Assembly: GCF_022662575.1 (NCBI RefSeq)
Contig: NZ_JALBFU010000001.1
Span: 1,119,810 to 1,183,809 of the forward strand
Length of the DNA stretch: 64,000 nucleotides
Origin: Luteimonas aquatica
GTDB lineage: Bacteria; Pseudomonadota; Gammaproteobacteria; Xanthomonadales; Xanthomonadaceae
Reading direction: 5' to 3'
The notes below the pieces were generated by a model. The model ran no database searches. It was not told the DNA's origin and saw only the letters and a list, made by a program, of their open reading frames with translations. This document shows, piece by piece, positions 51,684 to 60,653 of this stretch. Every line of letters begins with the position of its first letter. Position 1 is the first letter of the stretch. The position numbers and the translations under genes are program-made.

Positions 51684-51753
51684 CGCGCGCGGCAGTTGGT
51701 CGCCGCCGGCGCGATCGGGGACACTAGGCGTCCCCCGTCGCCGCGCGCCCCGC

Positions 51754-52239
51754 ATGCCCTACACCCCGATCGTCGCCACCCTCGGCTACGTGCTGTCGCC
51801 CGACGGCGAGCGCGTGCTGATGCTCCACCGCAACGCCCGGCCGGACGACCACCACCTGGGCAAGTACAACGGGCTGGGCGGCAAGATCGAGCCGGACGAG
51901 GACGTGCTGGCCGGCATGCGCCGCGAAATCCGCGAGGAGGCCGGCATCGAATGCGAGGAACTGCGGCTGCGCGGCACGATCAGCTGGCCGGGCTTCGGCA
52001 AGCACGGCGAGGACTGGCTGGGCTTCCTGTTCGTGGTCACCCGCTACGCGGGCACGCCGATCGAGCGCAATCCCGAGGGCACGCTGGAATGGGTCGCGCT
52101 CGGCGACCTGCACACGCTGCCGATGTGGGAAGGCGACCGCAACTTCCTGCCGCTGGTCTTCGACGGCGACCCGCGCCCCTTCCACGGCGTGATGCCCTAT
52201 CGCGACGGCCGCATGCTGTCGTGGCGCTACAGCCGCTGA
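51754..52239 (+). CDS. Nudix hydrolase (MutT/NUDT1-like)
   Basis: 161 residues. The Nudix box is complete: GGKIEPDEDVLAGMRREI and REEAGIE (GX5EX7REUXEEXGU). GYVLSPDGERVLMLHRNARP precedes it and LGKYNGLGGK is typical of the 8-oxo-dGTP/2-OH-dATP group. It probably cleans the nucleotide pool of oxidised nucleotides. It follows the metallo-beta-lactamase-like gene after 70 bp. Confidence 0.9.
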   Translation: MPYTPIVATLGYVLSPDGERVLMLHRNARPDDHHLGKYNGLGGKIEPDEDVLAGMRREIREEAGIECEELRLRGTISWPGFGKHGEDWLGFLFVVTRYAGTPIERNPEGTLEWVALGDLHTLPMWEGDRNFLPLVFDGDPRPFHGVMPYRDGRMLSWRYSR

Positions 52240-52289
52240 CCGGCGCGCGGCTCTAACGCATTCGTAACCACGCCGCCGGCCGGCGCGGC

Positions 52290-52295
52290 TAGAGT
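52290..52295 (+). promoter_or_regulatory. Putative -10 box for the 148-aa exported protein
   Basis: TAGAGT lies 32 nt before the ATG, with no clear -35. The same hexamer is the -10 candidate of the first M4 gene. Confidence 0.35.
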
Positions 52296-52326
52296 CCGGA
52301 CACCCGTCACAGCGAAAGGACTCCAC

Positions 52327-52773
52327 ATGCGCCTCGCCGCCGCCCTGCTAATCGCCCTGGCCGCTCCCGCCGTCGCCTACGCCAGCGATGCCGAAGTCTA
52401 CGAACGCAGCATCGAGGAAGCCGGCTACGTCTGCCCGGGCCACTCCGTCGAACGCACCACGCCCGGCGTGCGCGCCGTGCCGGTGGGGGCGCTGCGCGTG
52501 CTGCAGAAGCGCGGCTATCTGATGTGCCCGGATCGCCGGCTCGACGCCGCCACGCCCGTGGTCTGGTATCCGCGCTACGGCGTGTTCGCCTGGAATCCCG
52601 AGCATCCGGCCTCGGTGAAGGCGGTCGCCGCCAAGATCGACGAGCTCACCCGCAGCGAATCCTTCCCCACCGAGACCTCGGTCTGGGACGCCAAGGGCAA
52701 GGCGCTGAGCGGGCAGACCGTACCGGCGTTCGAGCCGCGGCCCGAGGCGGCCACCCGCATCCTGATCCGCTGA
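52327..52773 (+). CDS. Exported protein of unknown function, 148 aa
   Basis: 148 residues. Signal peptide (LAAALLIALAAPAVAYA, about 19 residues). The mature part has two Cys (GYVCPGHSVE and YLMCPDRRL) spaced 36 apart that could form a disulfide, and ends in a Pro-rich tail. AAAGGA precedes the ATG at 52327. No domain recognised. Convergent with the symporter gene. Confidence 0.65.
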   Translation: MRLAAALLIALAAPAVAYASDAEVYERSIEEAGYVCPGHSVERTTPGVRAVPVGALRVLQKRGYLMCPDRRLDAATPVVWYPRYGVFAWNPEHPASVKAVAAKIDELTRSESFPTETSVWDAKGKALSGQTVPAFEPRPEAATRILIR

Positions 52774-52812
52774 TCGCGTCGCCGCCGAAGGCGGCGCCGC
52801 GGCCTCGCGCCG

Positions 52813-54174
52813 TCAACCCGTGCGCTTGCCGGCCTCGCCCGCCGGCTCGCCGGCCGAACCGTCGTCGTCGATGCCGAGATCGGTCGGTGCTGCGTCGTAG
52901 ACGCCGCGATCCAGCATGCCCGTTTCCTTGGCCACCAGCACCGGCACCAGCATCTGCCCGGTGACGTTGGTCATGGTGCGCATCATGTCCAGCACGCGGT
53001 CGATGGCGTACAGGTAGCCGATGGTCTCCAGCGGCAGCCCGGCCGCGCTCAGCACCACGGTGGCCATCACCACCGCCGTGCCGGGCACGCCGGCGGTGCC
53101 GAAGCTGCCGAGCACGGATGCGATCAGCACGATGAGGTACTGGTCGGGCGTCAGCGGCGTGCCGGTGTACTGCGAGATGAACACCGCGCACAGCGCCGGA
53201 TAGATCGCCCCGCACCCGTCCATCTTGATGCTGGCGCCCAGCGGCACGGCGAAGGCGGCGTAGTCCTTGTTGACGCCGAGGTTGTGCGTGACCGAGCGGA
53301 TCGCCGCCGGCATCGCCGCGAAGCTCGAGGACGCCACGAAGCCCACCTGCATCGCCGGCGCCGCGCCGCGGAAGAACTTCAGCGGATTCAGGCCGTGCAC
53401 CAGCAGCAGGCCGCCGTACACCACCACGATGTGCAGCGCGCAGGCCAGGTACAGCGCGAACACGAAGTTGCCCAGCGGGATCAGTTTCTCGAAGCCGTAG
53501 GCGCCGACCAATCCGGCGATCAGGCCGAAGGTGCCGATCGGCGTCACCTCGAGCACGAACCGCGTGACCTGCACCATGATCTCGCTCATCTCTCCGGTGA
53601 GCTTGCGCGCGCCGGCGACGCGATCGCCGAGCTTGACCATGGCGAAGCCGAGCAGCGCGGCGAAGAAGATCACCGGCAGGATCGAGCCGCGCCCGGCCGC
53701 CAGCACGGTCTCGCCGGCGGCGTTGGTGCGCGTGCCGATGCCGGTCAGCGCGTAGAACGGATTGGACGGCACCACGTCCAGCAGCACCTTGGCCACGCTG
53801 GGCACGTCGCGCGGCGTGTAGGCCGCATCCACGCTCAGCCGCATCACGCCCACGCCCGGCTGCAGCAGCGTGCCGATGCCAAGGCCCACCGCCACCGCGA
53901 AGGCGGCGGTGATGACGAACCAGAGGAAGGTGCGCCCGCCCAGCGCGGCCACCGACTTCTGCCCGTGCAGCGAGGAGACCGCGTTGATCACCGCGAAGAA
54001 CACCAGCGGCACCGCGATCATCTTGATCAGCGTCACGTACAGGTCGCCCAGCGGTTCCAGCCAGGTCTTGGCCGCCGGCCCCAGCAGCCAGCCGGCCAGC
54101 GCGCCGAGCACGAAGCCGCCGACCACCCGCTGCCAGAACGGGATGCGCAACCAGGCCGACACCAGTTTCATCAT
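52813..54174 (-). CDS. Dicarboxylate/amino acid:cation (DAACS) symporter
   Basis: 453 residues. SSSFAAMPAAIRSVTHNLGVNKDY is the re-entrant loop hallmark (SSSxxxxP), preceded by about eight hydrophobic spans. MDGCGAIYPALCAVFISQ and FGTAGVPGTAVVMATVVLSAAG complete the substrate and Na+ sites of the GltP/DctA/SstT family. It probably imports glutamate, aspartate or C4-dicarboxylates. The ATG at 54174 is followed by a second ATG. It is divergent from the alkaline phosphatase. Confidence 0.92.
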   Translation of the reverse strand: MMKLVSAWLRIPFWQRVVGGFVLGALAGWLLGPAAKTWLEPLGDLYVTLIKMIAVPLVFFAVINAVSSLHGQKSVAALGGRTFLWFVITAAFAVAVGLGIGTLLQPGVGVMRLSVDAAYTPRDVPSVAKVLLDVVPSNPFYALTGIGTRTNAAGETVLAAGRGSILPVIFFAALLGFAMVKLGDRVAGARKLTGEMSEIMVQVTRFVLEVTPIGTFGLIAGLVGAYGFEKLIPLGNFVFALYLACALHIVVVYGGLLLVHGLNPLKFFRGAAPAMQVGFVASSSFAAMPAAIRSVTHNLGVNKDYAAFAVPLGASIKMDGCGAIYPALCAVFISQYTGTPLTPDQYLIVLIASVLGSFGTAGVPGTAVVMATVVLSAAGLPLETIGYLYAIDRVLDMMRTMTNVTGQMLVPVLVAKETGMLDRGVYDAAPTDLGIDDDGSAGEPAGEAGKRTG

Positions 54175-54318
54175 GCTCGCCACGCCGCGGAAGGACGGTG
54201 CACGATAGCGCAGCCCGGGGGGGCGGCGCAGCGTTCGGGGCGCGACACAGCGTGCGGATGGCGTCATGTCGTCATCTCCAGACGGCATAATGGCGCGTTC
54301 CGCAGCCAGGATTCCCGT

Positions 54319-56013
54319 ATGCGCCCGCTGTCGATCGCCTGTCTCGCCGTGCTGCTGGCCGCCTGCGGCGGCAATGTCCGCGGCCCCGCGCCCGCCGCCA
54401 CGCCGCCGGTGGAAGTGCCGTCCATCGCGCACCCGCAGGGCGAGACCCCGGCGTGGTGGTACCGCAACGGCGCCGCGCGTGCGGCCGCCAACGGCGCCAT
54501 GCGGGCGCGCGCCAAGAACGTGATCCTGTTCCTCGGCGACGGCATGAGCCTGACCACCGTCGCCGCCGCGCGCATCCTCGACGGCCAGCGCAAGGGCCAG
54601 TCGGGCGAGGAGAACCAACTCGCCTGGGAGCGCTTCCCGGATACCGCGCTCAGCAAGACCTACAACACCGATTCGCAGACGCCGGATTCGGCCGGCACCA
54701 TGAGCGCGATCATGACCGGCGTGAAGACCCGCGCCGGCATGATCAGCGTCGATGCCACCGGCAAGCGCGGCAACTGCGCCACGGCGCTGCGGCACCCGCG
54801 CCTGACCTGGCTGGAGCTGGCCGACAGCGCCGGCCTGAGCACCGGCGTGGTCAGCACCGCGCGCCTGACCCATGCCACGCCTGCGGCCACCTACGCGCAC
54901 GTGCCCGAGCGCAATTGGGAGAACGACGCCGACCTCCCGCCCGCCGCCATCGAGCAGGGCTGCAAGGACATCGCCCAGCAACTGCTGGCGCCGCGCTTCG
55001 GGCAGGGCCCGACCGTGGCGATGGGCGGCGGACGCGGCGAATTCGCGCCGGCCACGCTGCAGGACCCCGAGGACGAGGACAAGGTCGGCCAGCGCCTGGA
55101 CGGCCGCAACCTGATCGAGGAATGGCAGCGCGCGCACCCGCAGGGCCGCTACGTCTGGAACGCCAGGCAACTGCAGCAGGCGCAGGCCCAGTCGGGCGCG
55201 CCTTTGCTTGGCCTGTTCAACTACGACCACATGCAGTTCGAGCACGACCGCCCGCGCGACAAGGGCGGCGAGCCGAGCCTGGCCGAGATGACGCGCGCGG
55301 CGATCCAGGTGCTCTCGCGCAACCCCGACGGCTACGTGCTGATGGTCGAGGGCGGCCGCATCGACCACGCCAACCATTACGGCAACGCCTACCGCGCCCT
55401 CACCGACACCATCGCCATGTCGGAGGCGGTGCAGGCGGCGGTCGACGCGACCTCGGGCGAGGACACGCTGATCATCGTCACCGCCGACCATTCGCACACG
55501 CTCAGCTTCGTCGGCTATCCCGCGCGCGGCAATCCCATCCTGGGCAAGGTGCGCGGCAGCAGCGGCGAGGACGACAACGCCGGCGACTTCGCCCGCGACG
55601 CCACCGGCCTGCCCTACACCACGCTCAACTACAGCAACGGCCCCGGCTACGTCGGCGCCAGCAACCAGCAGCCGGCCGGTCCCAAGCGCTACGAGCACAT
55701 GCCCAGCAGCTACGAGGCCGCGCAGGGACGCCCCGACCTGACCGCCGTCGATACCGAGGACCCGGACTACATGCAGGAGTCGCTGGTGCCGATGAAGGCC
55801 GAGTCGCACGGCGGCGACGACGTCGGCATCTGGGCGCGCGGCCCCGGCAGCGAGGCGGTGCGCGGCAGCGTGGAGCAGAACACCATCTATCACTTCATCG
55901 TGCAGGCCACGCCGCGCTTGCGCGAGCGGCTGTGCGCGGCCGGCGGCTGCAACGCCGACGGCGTGCCGGTGGAGCTGCCCGATCCGGCGGCGTTCGTCCG
56001 CGCCGCCAAGTGA
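54319..56013 (+). CDS. Alkaline phosphatase-family lipoprotein
   Basis: 564 residues from the ATG at 54319. Lipobox VLLAAC (Cys16). NVILFLGDGMSLTT with metal Asp, nucleophile Ser124 in TPDSAGTMSA, EGGRIDHANH and VTADHSHTLSF are the alkaline phosphatase metal- and phosphate-binding motifs. It removes phosphate from organic esters outside the inner membrane. The GESHGGDDVGIWARG-like end (here AESHGGDDVGIW) carries the last zinc His. A good -10 candidate (CATAAT, 54286-54291) lies upstream. Confidence 0.93.
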   Translation: MRPLSIACLAVLLAACGGNVRGPAPAATPPVEVPSIAHPQGETPAWWYRNGAARAAANGAMRARAKNVILFLGDGMSLTTVAAARILDGQRKGQSGEENQLAWERFPDTALSKTYNTDSQTPDSAGTMSAIMTGVKTRAGMISVDATGKRGNCATALRHPRLTWLELADSAGLSTGVVSTARLTHATPAATYAHVPERNWENDADLPPAAIEQGCKDIAQQLLAPRFGQGPTVAMGGGRGEFAPATLQDPEDEDKVGQRLDGRNLIEEWQRAHPQGRYVWNARQLQQAQAQSGAPLLGLFNYDHMQFEHDRPRDKGGEPSLAEMTRAAIQVLSRNPDGYVLMVEGGRIDHANHYGNAYRALTDTIAMSEAVQAAVDATSGEDTLIIVTADHSHTLSFVGYPARGNPILGKVRGSSGEDDNAGDFARDATGLPYTTLNYSNGPGYVGASNQQPAGPKRYEHMPSSYEAAQGRPDLTAVDTEDPDYMQESLVPMKAESHGGDDVGIWARGPGSEAVRGSVEQNTIYHFIVQATPRLRERLCAAGGCNADGVPVELPDPAAFVRAAK

Positions 56014-56147
56014 CCGCGCCGGCAAAACGCAGCGTTGCGGCGCCGTCGGCAACCGCCGCGGCGCCTGGAAGTCTGTAGGCGTACGATCCGCCGCGCCCGT
56101 CCGCGGGCACGACCGGCCGCCGCGTCCCCTTTCCCCGGAGAACATGC

Positions 56148-56933
56148 ATGTCCCGTCTCGACAACAAGGTCTGCCTCGTCACCGGCGCCGCCAGCGGCAT
56201 CGGCAAGCGCATCGCCGAGGTCTACGCCGCCAACGGCGGCAAGGTGGTGATCGCCGACCTCAAGCTCGACGCCGCCGAGGCCACGGCCGCGGAAATCCGC
56301 GCCGCCGGCGGCGATGCCCTGGCGGTGGCGATGGACGTCACCGACGAACGGCAGGTGATCGACGGCGTCGCCAAGGCGGTCGCCCACTACGGCCGCGTCG
56401 ACGTGCTGGTGTCCAACGCCGGCATCCAGATCGTCAACCGCATCACCGACTTCAGCCTGGCCGACTGGAAGAAGATGCTGGCGATCCATCTGGACGGCGC
56501 CTTCCTGACCACGCGCGAGTGCCTGAAGGACATGCAGGCCCGCAAGCAAGGCGGCGCCATCATCTACATGGGCTCGGTGCATTCGCACGAGGCCTCCAAG
56601 CTCAAGGCGCCCTACGTCACCGCCAAGCATGGCCTGCTCGGCCTGGCCCGCGTGGTGGCCAAGGAGGCGGCCGAATACGGCGTGCGCGCCAACGTCATCT
56701 GCCCGGGCTTCGTGCGCACGCCGCTGGTGGAGAAGCAGATCCCCGAGCAGGCCAAGGAACTGGGCATCAGCGAGCAGGACGTGGTCAGGAACGTCATGCT
56801 CAAGGACACCGTGGACGGCGAATTCACCACGGTGGACGACGTCGCCAACACTGCGCTGTTCCTGGCCGCGTTCGAAACCAATGCGCTGACCGGCCAGAGC
56901 CTGGTGGTCAGCCACGGCTGGTATATGCAGTGA
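56148..56933 (+). CDS. 3-hydroxybutyrate dehydrogenase
   Basis: 261 residues. SDR fold: [15 protein letters not shown] (NAD loop), NAGIQ, and the Ser143-Tyr156-Lys160 triad in [21 protein letters not shown]; the C-terminal [10 protein letters not shown] is characteristic of the BdhA type. It converts 3-hydroxybutyrate to acetoacetate, the last step of polyhydroxybutyrate use. GGAG lies 7 nt before the ATG at 56148. Translation of the next gene probably starts at GTG overlapping its stop. Confidence 0.93.
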   Translation: MSRLDNKVCLVTGAASGIGKRIAEVYAANGGKVVIADLKLDAAEATAAEIRAAGGDALAVAMDVTDERQVIDGVAKAVAHYGRVDVLVSNAGIQIVNRITDFSLADWKKMLAIHLDGAFLTTRECLKDMQARKQGGAIIYMGSVHSHEASKLKAPYVTAKHGLLGLARVVAKEAAEYGVRANVICPGFVRTPLVEKQIPEQAKELGISEQDVVRNVMLKDTVDGEFTTVDDVANTALFLAAFETNALTGQSLVVSHGWYMQ

Positions 56934-58273
56934 AACGCAAGGCAGCGACGCCAGGCAAGGCGGCGCCTCGCAAGGCCGCGAACGGCAAGGCGGCAAAAAG
57001 CGCCGCGCCGGGACGCGGTAAGGCGACGCGAACGCCTCCGGAACGGCAGGCGCCCGCACGCAAGACGGCCGCGCACGATCCGCTCGCCGCCATCCGCGCC
57101 TCGGTCGCGCTGTATCCCTCGATCGCCCTGGTGCTGCAGGGCGGCGGCGCGCTCGGCGCCTACCAGTGCGGCGTCTACGAAGGCCTGCACGAGGCCGGCA
57201 TCCGCCCCAACTGGTTCGCCGGCATCTCCATCGGCGCGATCAACGCGGCGATCCTCGCCGGCAACGCGCCCGAACGGCGCCTGGAGCGGCTGCGCGAGTT
57301 CTGGGAACTGATCTGCCGGCCCTCGGGCTCGCTGGCGCTGCCGGCCGAGGCCATCCGCCTCGGCCTGAGCCTGCTGCCCGGCGGCGCGCAGCGCGATGCC
57401 TGGGTGGGATGGCTGGGCGCGATGGGCGCGCTGCTGCAGGGCCAGCGCGGTTTCTTCACCGCGCGCCAGCTGCCGCCGTTCCTGTACCGGGACGGCAGCG
57501 ACGCCGCGGTGAGCTTCTACGACACCGCGCCGCTGCGCGAAACGCTCGAGCGCCTGGTCGACTTCGACCGCATCAACCATGACAAGACCGTGCGCCTGAC
57601 CGTCGGCGCCACCGAGGCCGACACCGGCAACTTCGAATACTTCGACAGCCGCCGCACGCGCATCCGCCCCGAGCACATCATGGCCTCCGGCGCGCTGCCG
57701 CCCGCCTTCGCCGCGGTGGAGATCGACGGCAAGCGCTACTGGGACGGCGGCCTGGTTTCGAACACGCCGCTGGAACGCATCCTCGGCGAGTGGCCGCGCC
57801 ACGACACGCTGGCGCTGCAGGTCGACCTGTGGAGCGCGCGCGGCCCGCGCCCGCAGACCATGATGGACGTGCTCGAACGCGTCAAGGACATCCAGTATTC
57901 CAGCCGCACCCGCCGCGGCACCTACCTGGTGGCGCGCATCCAGCAGCTGCGCGCGGCGCTGACCGAGCTGATCGACGGCCTGCCCGACCGCCAGGTGCCC
58001 GAACACCTGCGCGAGACGCTGGCGCCCTACCTCGACGATCGCGTCTACAACGTCATCCACCTGATCTACCAGGCCAAGCCGCTGGAAGAGCAGTTCAAGG
58101 ACTACGCCTTCGCGCACACCACGATGCGCCTGCACTGGGACAGCGGGCTGGAGGACATGGCGCGCACGCTGCAGCATCCGGCCTTCTTCGTGCTGCCCGA
58201 CCGCAGCCGCGGCATGGCCACGCACGACGTGCACCGGATCATGGACCGGCTCGAACAGAAAAACGGGCTCTAG
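56930..58273 (+). CDS. Patatin-like phospholipase (DUF3734) with basic N-terminal tail
   Basis: 447 residues from a GTG at 56930 that overlaps the preceding stop (GTGA). The first 50 residues are Lys/Ala/Pro-rich, like histone H1 or PHA-granule protein tails. The patatin domain has oxyanion [11 protein letters not shown], nucleophile Ser100 in GISIGAIN and the DGG of the dyad ([11 protein letters not shown]). A DUF3734 region fills the C-terminus. It hydrolyses acyl esters; pairing with 3-hydroxybutyrate dehydrogenase suggests action on lipid or storage polymer, which is inference. Confidence 0.9.
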   Translation: MKRKAATPGKAAPRKAANGKAAKSAAPGRGKATRTPPERQAPARKTAAHDPLAAIRASVALYPSIALVLQGGGALGAYQCGVYEGLHEAGIRPNWFAGISIGAINAAILAGNAPERRLERLREFWELICRPSGSLALPAEAIRLGLSLLPGGAQRDAWVGWLGAMGALLQGQRGFFTARQLPPFLYRDGSDAAVSFYDTAPLRETLERLVDFDRINHDKTVRLTVGATEADTGNFEYFDSRRTRIRPEHIMASGALPPAFAAVEIDGKRYWDGGLVSNTPLERILGEWPRHDTLALQVDLWSARGPRPQTMMDVLERVKDIQYSSRTRRGTYLVARIQQLRAALTELIDGLPDRQVPEHLRETLAPYLDDRVYNVIHLIYQAKPLEEQFKDYAFAHTTMRLHWDSGLEDMARTLQHPAFFVLPDRSRGMATHDVHRIMDRLEQKNGL

Positions 58274-58285
58274 CCCGCCGGTCGC

Positions 58286-58327
58286 GCGCGAACCGCAAGC
58301 CGTTTCCGGCCTGCGGTTCGCGCTTTT
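58286..58327. terminator. Terminator between patatin and lipase genes
   Basis: gcgcgaaccgca / tgcggttcgcgc stem with a 14-nt loop, followed by tttt on the plus strand. It lies between the convergent stops at 58273 and 58368. Confidence 0.7.
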
Positions 58328-58367
58328 CCACGTTCCGTTGCGTTCGCGCCCCGAAGCGGCGGGCGTC

Positions 58368-59726
58368 CTAGGGAGCGGGAAGCGGCGCGAGCGAATTGCC
58401 TTCCGGGATCTGCGCGCAGTTCTGCGGCGCCGCGCGGCCCGCGAAGCGGTCGTTGACCCACAGCAGCGTTTCGGGAATCCACACCGCGGCCGCGCCGACG
58501 TGGCTGAGCAGCTCGCTCTGGCCGTACTGCACCTTGACCCCGCGCGCGCAATAGTCGCGGGCCAGGGTGCGCACGTCGCCGGCGATCATGACGCCGTCGC
58601 CGCGGCCGATGCCCGGCTTGTTGCCCGGCGTGCCCTCCAGCTCGCCGCCGGCGCCCTGGCGGATCAGCAGCGGCGCCGACGGCGTGCCGCCGGTGCCCAT
58701 GATCAGGTCGTTGACCAGCTCCACGTAGATCGGAATCTGCTCCGGCGTCTGGTATTCGGGCTTGGCGATCGAGGCCCAGGTCAGGCCGGGATACTGCCCG
58801 AGCGCGTTGATGATCGAGGCCTTCTGCATCTTCTGGTACAGCTGGTTGCCGTAGTCGTTGAGATAGGGCGTGAGATCGACGTCGAACGAGCGCGCGACGC
58901 CGATGATCGCCATCGGCATGACGCCGGTCCAGACCAGGCTGCCTTCCACGTAGTGCAGGTTGTGCGCCGGATGCACCAGCACGCCGCCCATCGACGATCC
59001 GACGATTTGACCGTCCACGTCGGGCGCGTAGCCGGGCGCCAGCTCGGCCGCCCATTCGGTGGCGATCGCGCCGCCCGAGTAGCCGACCAGCGCGATCCTG
59101 GTGTCGCTCGGCAGGCCGACCGCCGGCGAGCGCAAGGTCGCCCGCAGCGAATCCAGGGTGTTCATGCCGTACTCCGGACCGGCGGCGAAATTCGCCTGCT
59201 GACCCTCGGTGTCCGGGATGGTGATGCTGTAGCCCTGCGACAGGAACGGCGCGATCAGCGCCGTCTCGATGTTGGGAATCAGCCCGCCGAGCGTCAGCCC
59301 GCCGGAGATCGCGTACGAAGGCTGGTCGTCGGGATTGAGCGAATCGTAGAAGGACTGGTACGAGATCAGTTTCGGCTTGCCGAAGTACAGCACCGGCCGG
59401 ATCACCGAGGTGACGTTCACCGTGGCCTGCCCCAGCTGTCCCGTGGAGCGGTACAGCAGCTGCGTGGTCTTGACCGGCAGCGGGAAGCCCACGACGTGAT
59501 AGGGGACGGTGCGCGTCTTCAGCACGGTGCCCGGGGCGATGTCTTCCAGCGGCGTGCTGCCGGTGTATTGGTAGAACGGATCCTGGCCTGGCGGCACCCG
59601 CGCCTCGGTGGCGCCGATCGCGCCCGCGACGGCCAGCAGCGCGGCCGCCCGGGCCGCCAGGCGCCGCGCGGCCGCGTGTCTGCGGCCTGGCGTGCGGTTC
59701 ACTTCGGAGTGTTTCGTCTCGGACAT
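58368..59726 (-). CDS. Secretory lipase (LIP family)
   Basis: 452 residues from the ATG at 59726, after GGGAG. A basic N-terminus and a signal peptide (LLAVAGAIGATEA, cut near 43) precede an alpha/beta hydrolase with nucleophile Ser217 in VGYSGGA. The layout (DTEGQQANFAAGPEYG and GYSGGAIATEWAAELAPGYAPD) matches the secretory lipase PF03583 group known from fungi and some bacteria. It cleaves lipid esters outside the cell. Divergent from the HemJ-like gene. Confidence 0.88.
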   Translation of the reverse strand: MSETKHSEVNRTPGRRHAAARRLAARAAALLAVAGAIGATEARVPPGQDPFYQYTGSTPLEDIAPGTVLKTRTVPYHVVGFPLPVKTTQLLYRSTGQLGQATVNVTSVIRPVLYFGKPKLISYQSFYDSLNPDDQPSYAISGGLTLGGLIPNIETALIAPFLSQGYSITIPDTEGQQANFAAGPEYGMNTLDSLRATLRSPAVGLPSDTRIALVGYSGGAIATEWAAELAPGYAPDVDGQIVGSSMGGVLVHPAHNLHYVEGSLVWTGVMPMAIIGVARSFDVDLTPYLNDYGNQLYQKMQKASIINALGQYPGLTWASIAKPEYQTPEQIPIYVELVNDLIMGTGGTPSAPLLIRQGAGGELEGTPGNKPGIGRGDGVMIAGDVRTLARDYCARGVKVQYGQSELLSHVGAAAVWIPETLLWVNDRFAGRAAPQNCAQIPEGNSLAPLPAP

Positions 59727-60041
59727 GTCTTGCTCCCGTGGGTTAGGCCGACAAGGCAGTGAACCGGCTAGCAATGGAGGCCGGCGGGAGACGTTCGCGA
59801 GCGCGCGGCGCGAAGCTCACGCCGCATTGCAGCACGAGCCGCGGAAGCGTGACAAAACGCACATTTTAATCAACCGTTTGGGTGATTCGCCCCGCCGCGC
59901 TTGTGCAGGTGCGTCAACACCTCGCGCAAAAAAGCGTATGGAGCGACGAAATCGCGCACGCGGGCGGCCGATCCAACAGGCGGATCGTGCTCGGCGGCGA
60001 GTGAATTCCCGGTCTGCGCCCCGGGTTCGAGCGGCCCGCGA
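59727..60041. other. 315-bp spacer between lipase and HemJ-like gene
   Basis: No gene supported. It carries the lipase promoter region on the minus strand; TAAAAT-like sequence lies near 59860-59875, with no convincing -35. The spacer includes AT-rich sequence around 59850-59885. Confidence 0.35.
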
Positions 60042-60467
60042 CTAGAACGGCTTGGCGAGCACCAGGTACAGCACCGCCAGCAGCAGCACGACCGGCAATT
60101 CGTTGAACCAGCGCAGCGCCTTCGACGAGGGCAGCGCCCTGCCCGCGGCAAAGCCCTTGAGCCAGCGGCCGGCGAGGAGGTAGTGCGCCAGCAACAGCAC
60201 CACGAGCGTGAGCTTGGCATGCAGCCAGCCGCCGCTGACGTGGAAATACAGCCACAGCACCAGGCCCAGCGCGAAGGCGAAGCCGAACATCATGTGCCCG
60301 AAGCGGTACAGGCGCCGCCCCATCAGCAGCAGCCGCTCGCGCACCGGCGGCGCCTCGCCCGCCTCGGCCAGGTTGACCAGGATGCGCGGCAGGTAGAACA
60401 CCGCCGACATCCATGCGATCACGAACAGCAGATGGAAGGTCTTGACCAGGAAATAGGCGTGCGACAT
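60042..60467 (-). CDS. HemJ/CopD-like four-span membrane protein
   Basis: 141 residues, the size of HemJ. FHLLFVIAWMSAVFYLPRIL, LHAKLTLVVLLLAHYLLAG, RWLKGFAAGR and the C-terminal FNELPVVLLLAVLYLVLAKPF follow the UPF0093 pattern, with conserved His in spans 1 and 3 for heme binding. HemJ is the protoporphyrinogen oxidase used when HemG and HemY are missing; the CopD family is the alternative. Divergent from the MFS exporter gene. Confidence 0.75.
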   Translation of the reverse strand: MSHAYFLVKTFHLLFVIAWMSAVFYLPRILVNLAEAGEAPPVRERLLLMGRRLYRFGHMMFGFAFALGLVLWLYFHVSGGWLHAKLTLVVLLLAHYLLAGRWLKGFAAGRALPSSKALRWFNELPVVLLLAVLYLVLAKPF

Positions 60468-60594
60468 GGCGGCGGCAGGAACACGGACCGCAATAGGATG
60501 CCATGCGCGCCCGCGGCGGGGCCTGCGCACGGTCACAGCCACGCATCCGCGACGCCGGCCCTGCACGCGGATCGGAGCGTTCCAGCGCCCGCGC

Positions 60595-60625
60595 TTTACC
60601 TCAAGCGTACTTGAGGCGGGAAGAT
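60595..60625 (+). promoter_or_regulatory. SoxR-box promoter of the MFS exporter
   Basis: TTTACC (60595-60600), a 19-nt spacer and GAAGAT (60620-60625) hold the 18-bp dyad CCTCAAG-CGTA-CTTGAGG (60599-60616). This is the SoxR operator seen at E. coli soxS, with the same CCTCAAG/CTTGAGG half-sites and the extended 19-bp spacing that SoxR corrects. Transcription would begin after the first ATG (60624), favouring the ATG at 60654. Confidence 0.8.
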
Positions 60626-60653
60626 GCGCGGCATCGCCCTTGCTCCTGCCGCC

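Noticed and set aside
54262-54285. Possible Pho box upstream of the alkaline phosphatase (two cgtcat copies)
   Set aside because: The copies are 8 bp apart, not the 11-bp period of a Pho box, and flanking bases do not fit the consensus.
60624-60653. Upstream ATG (60624) as the MFS start
   Set aside because: It overlaps the likely -10 box of the SoxR-type promoter, so it would not be on the transcript.
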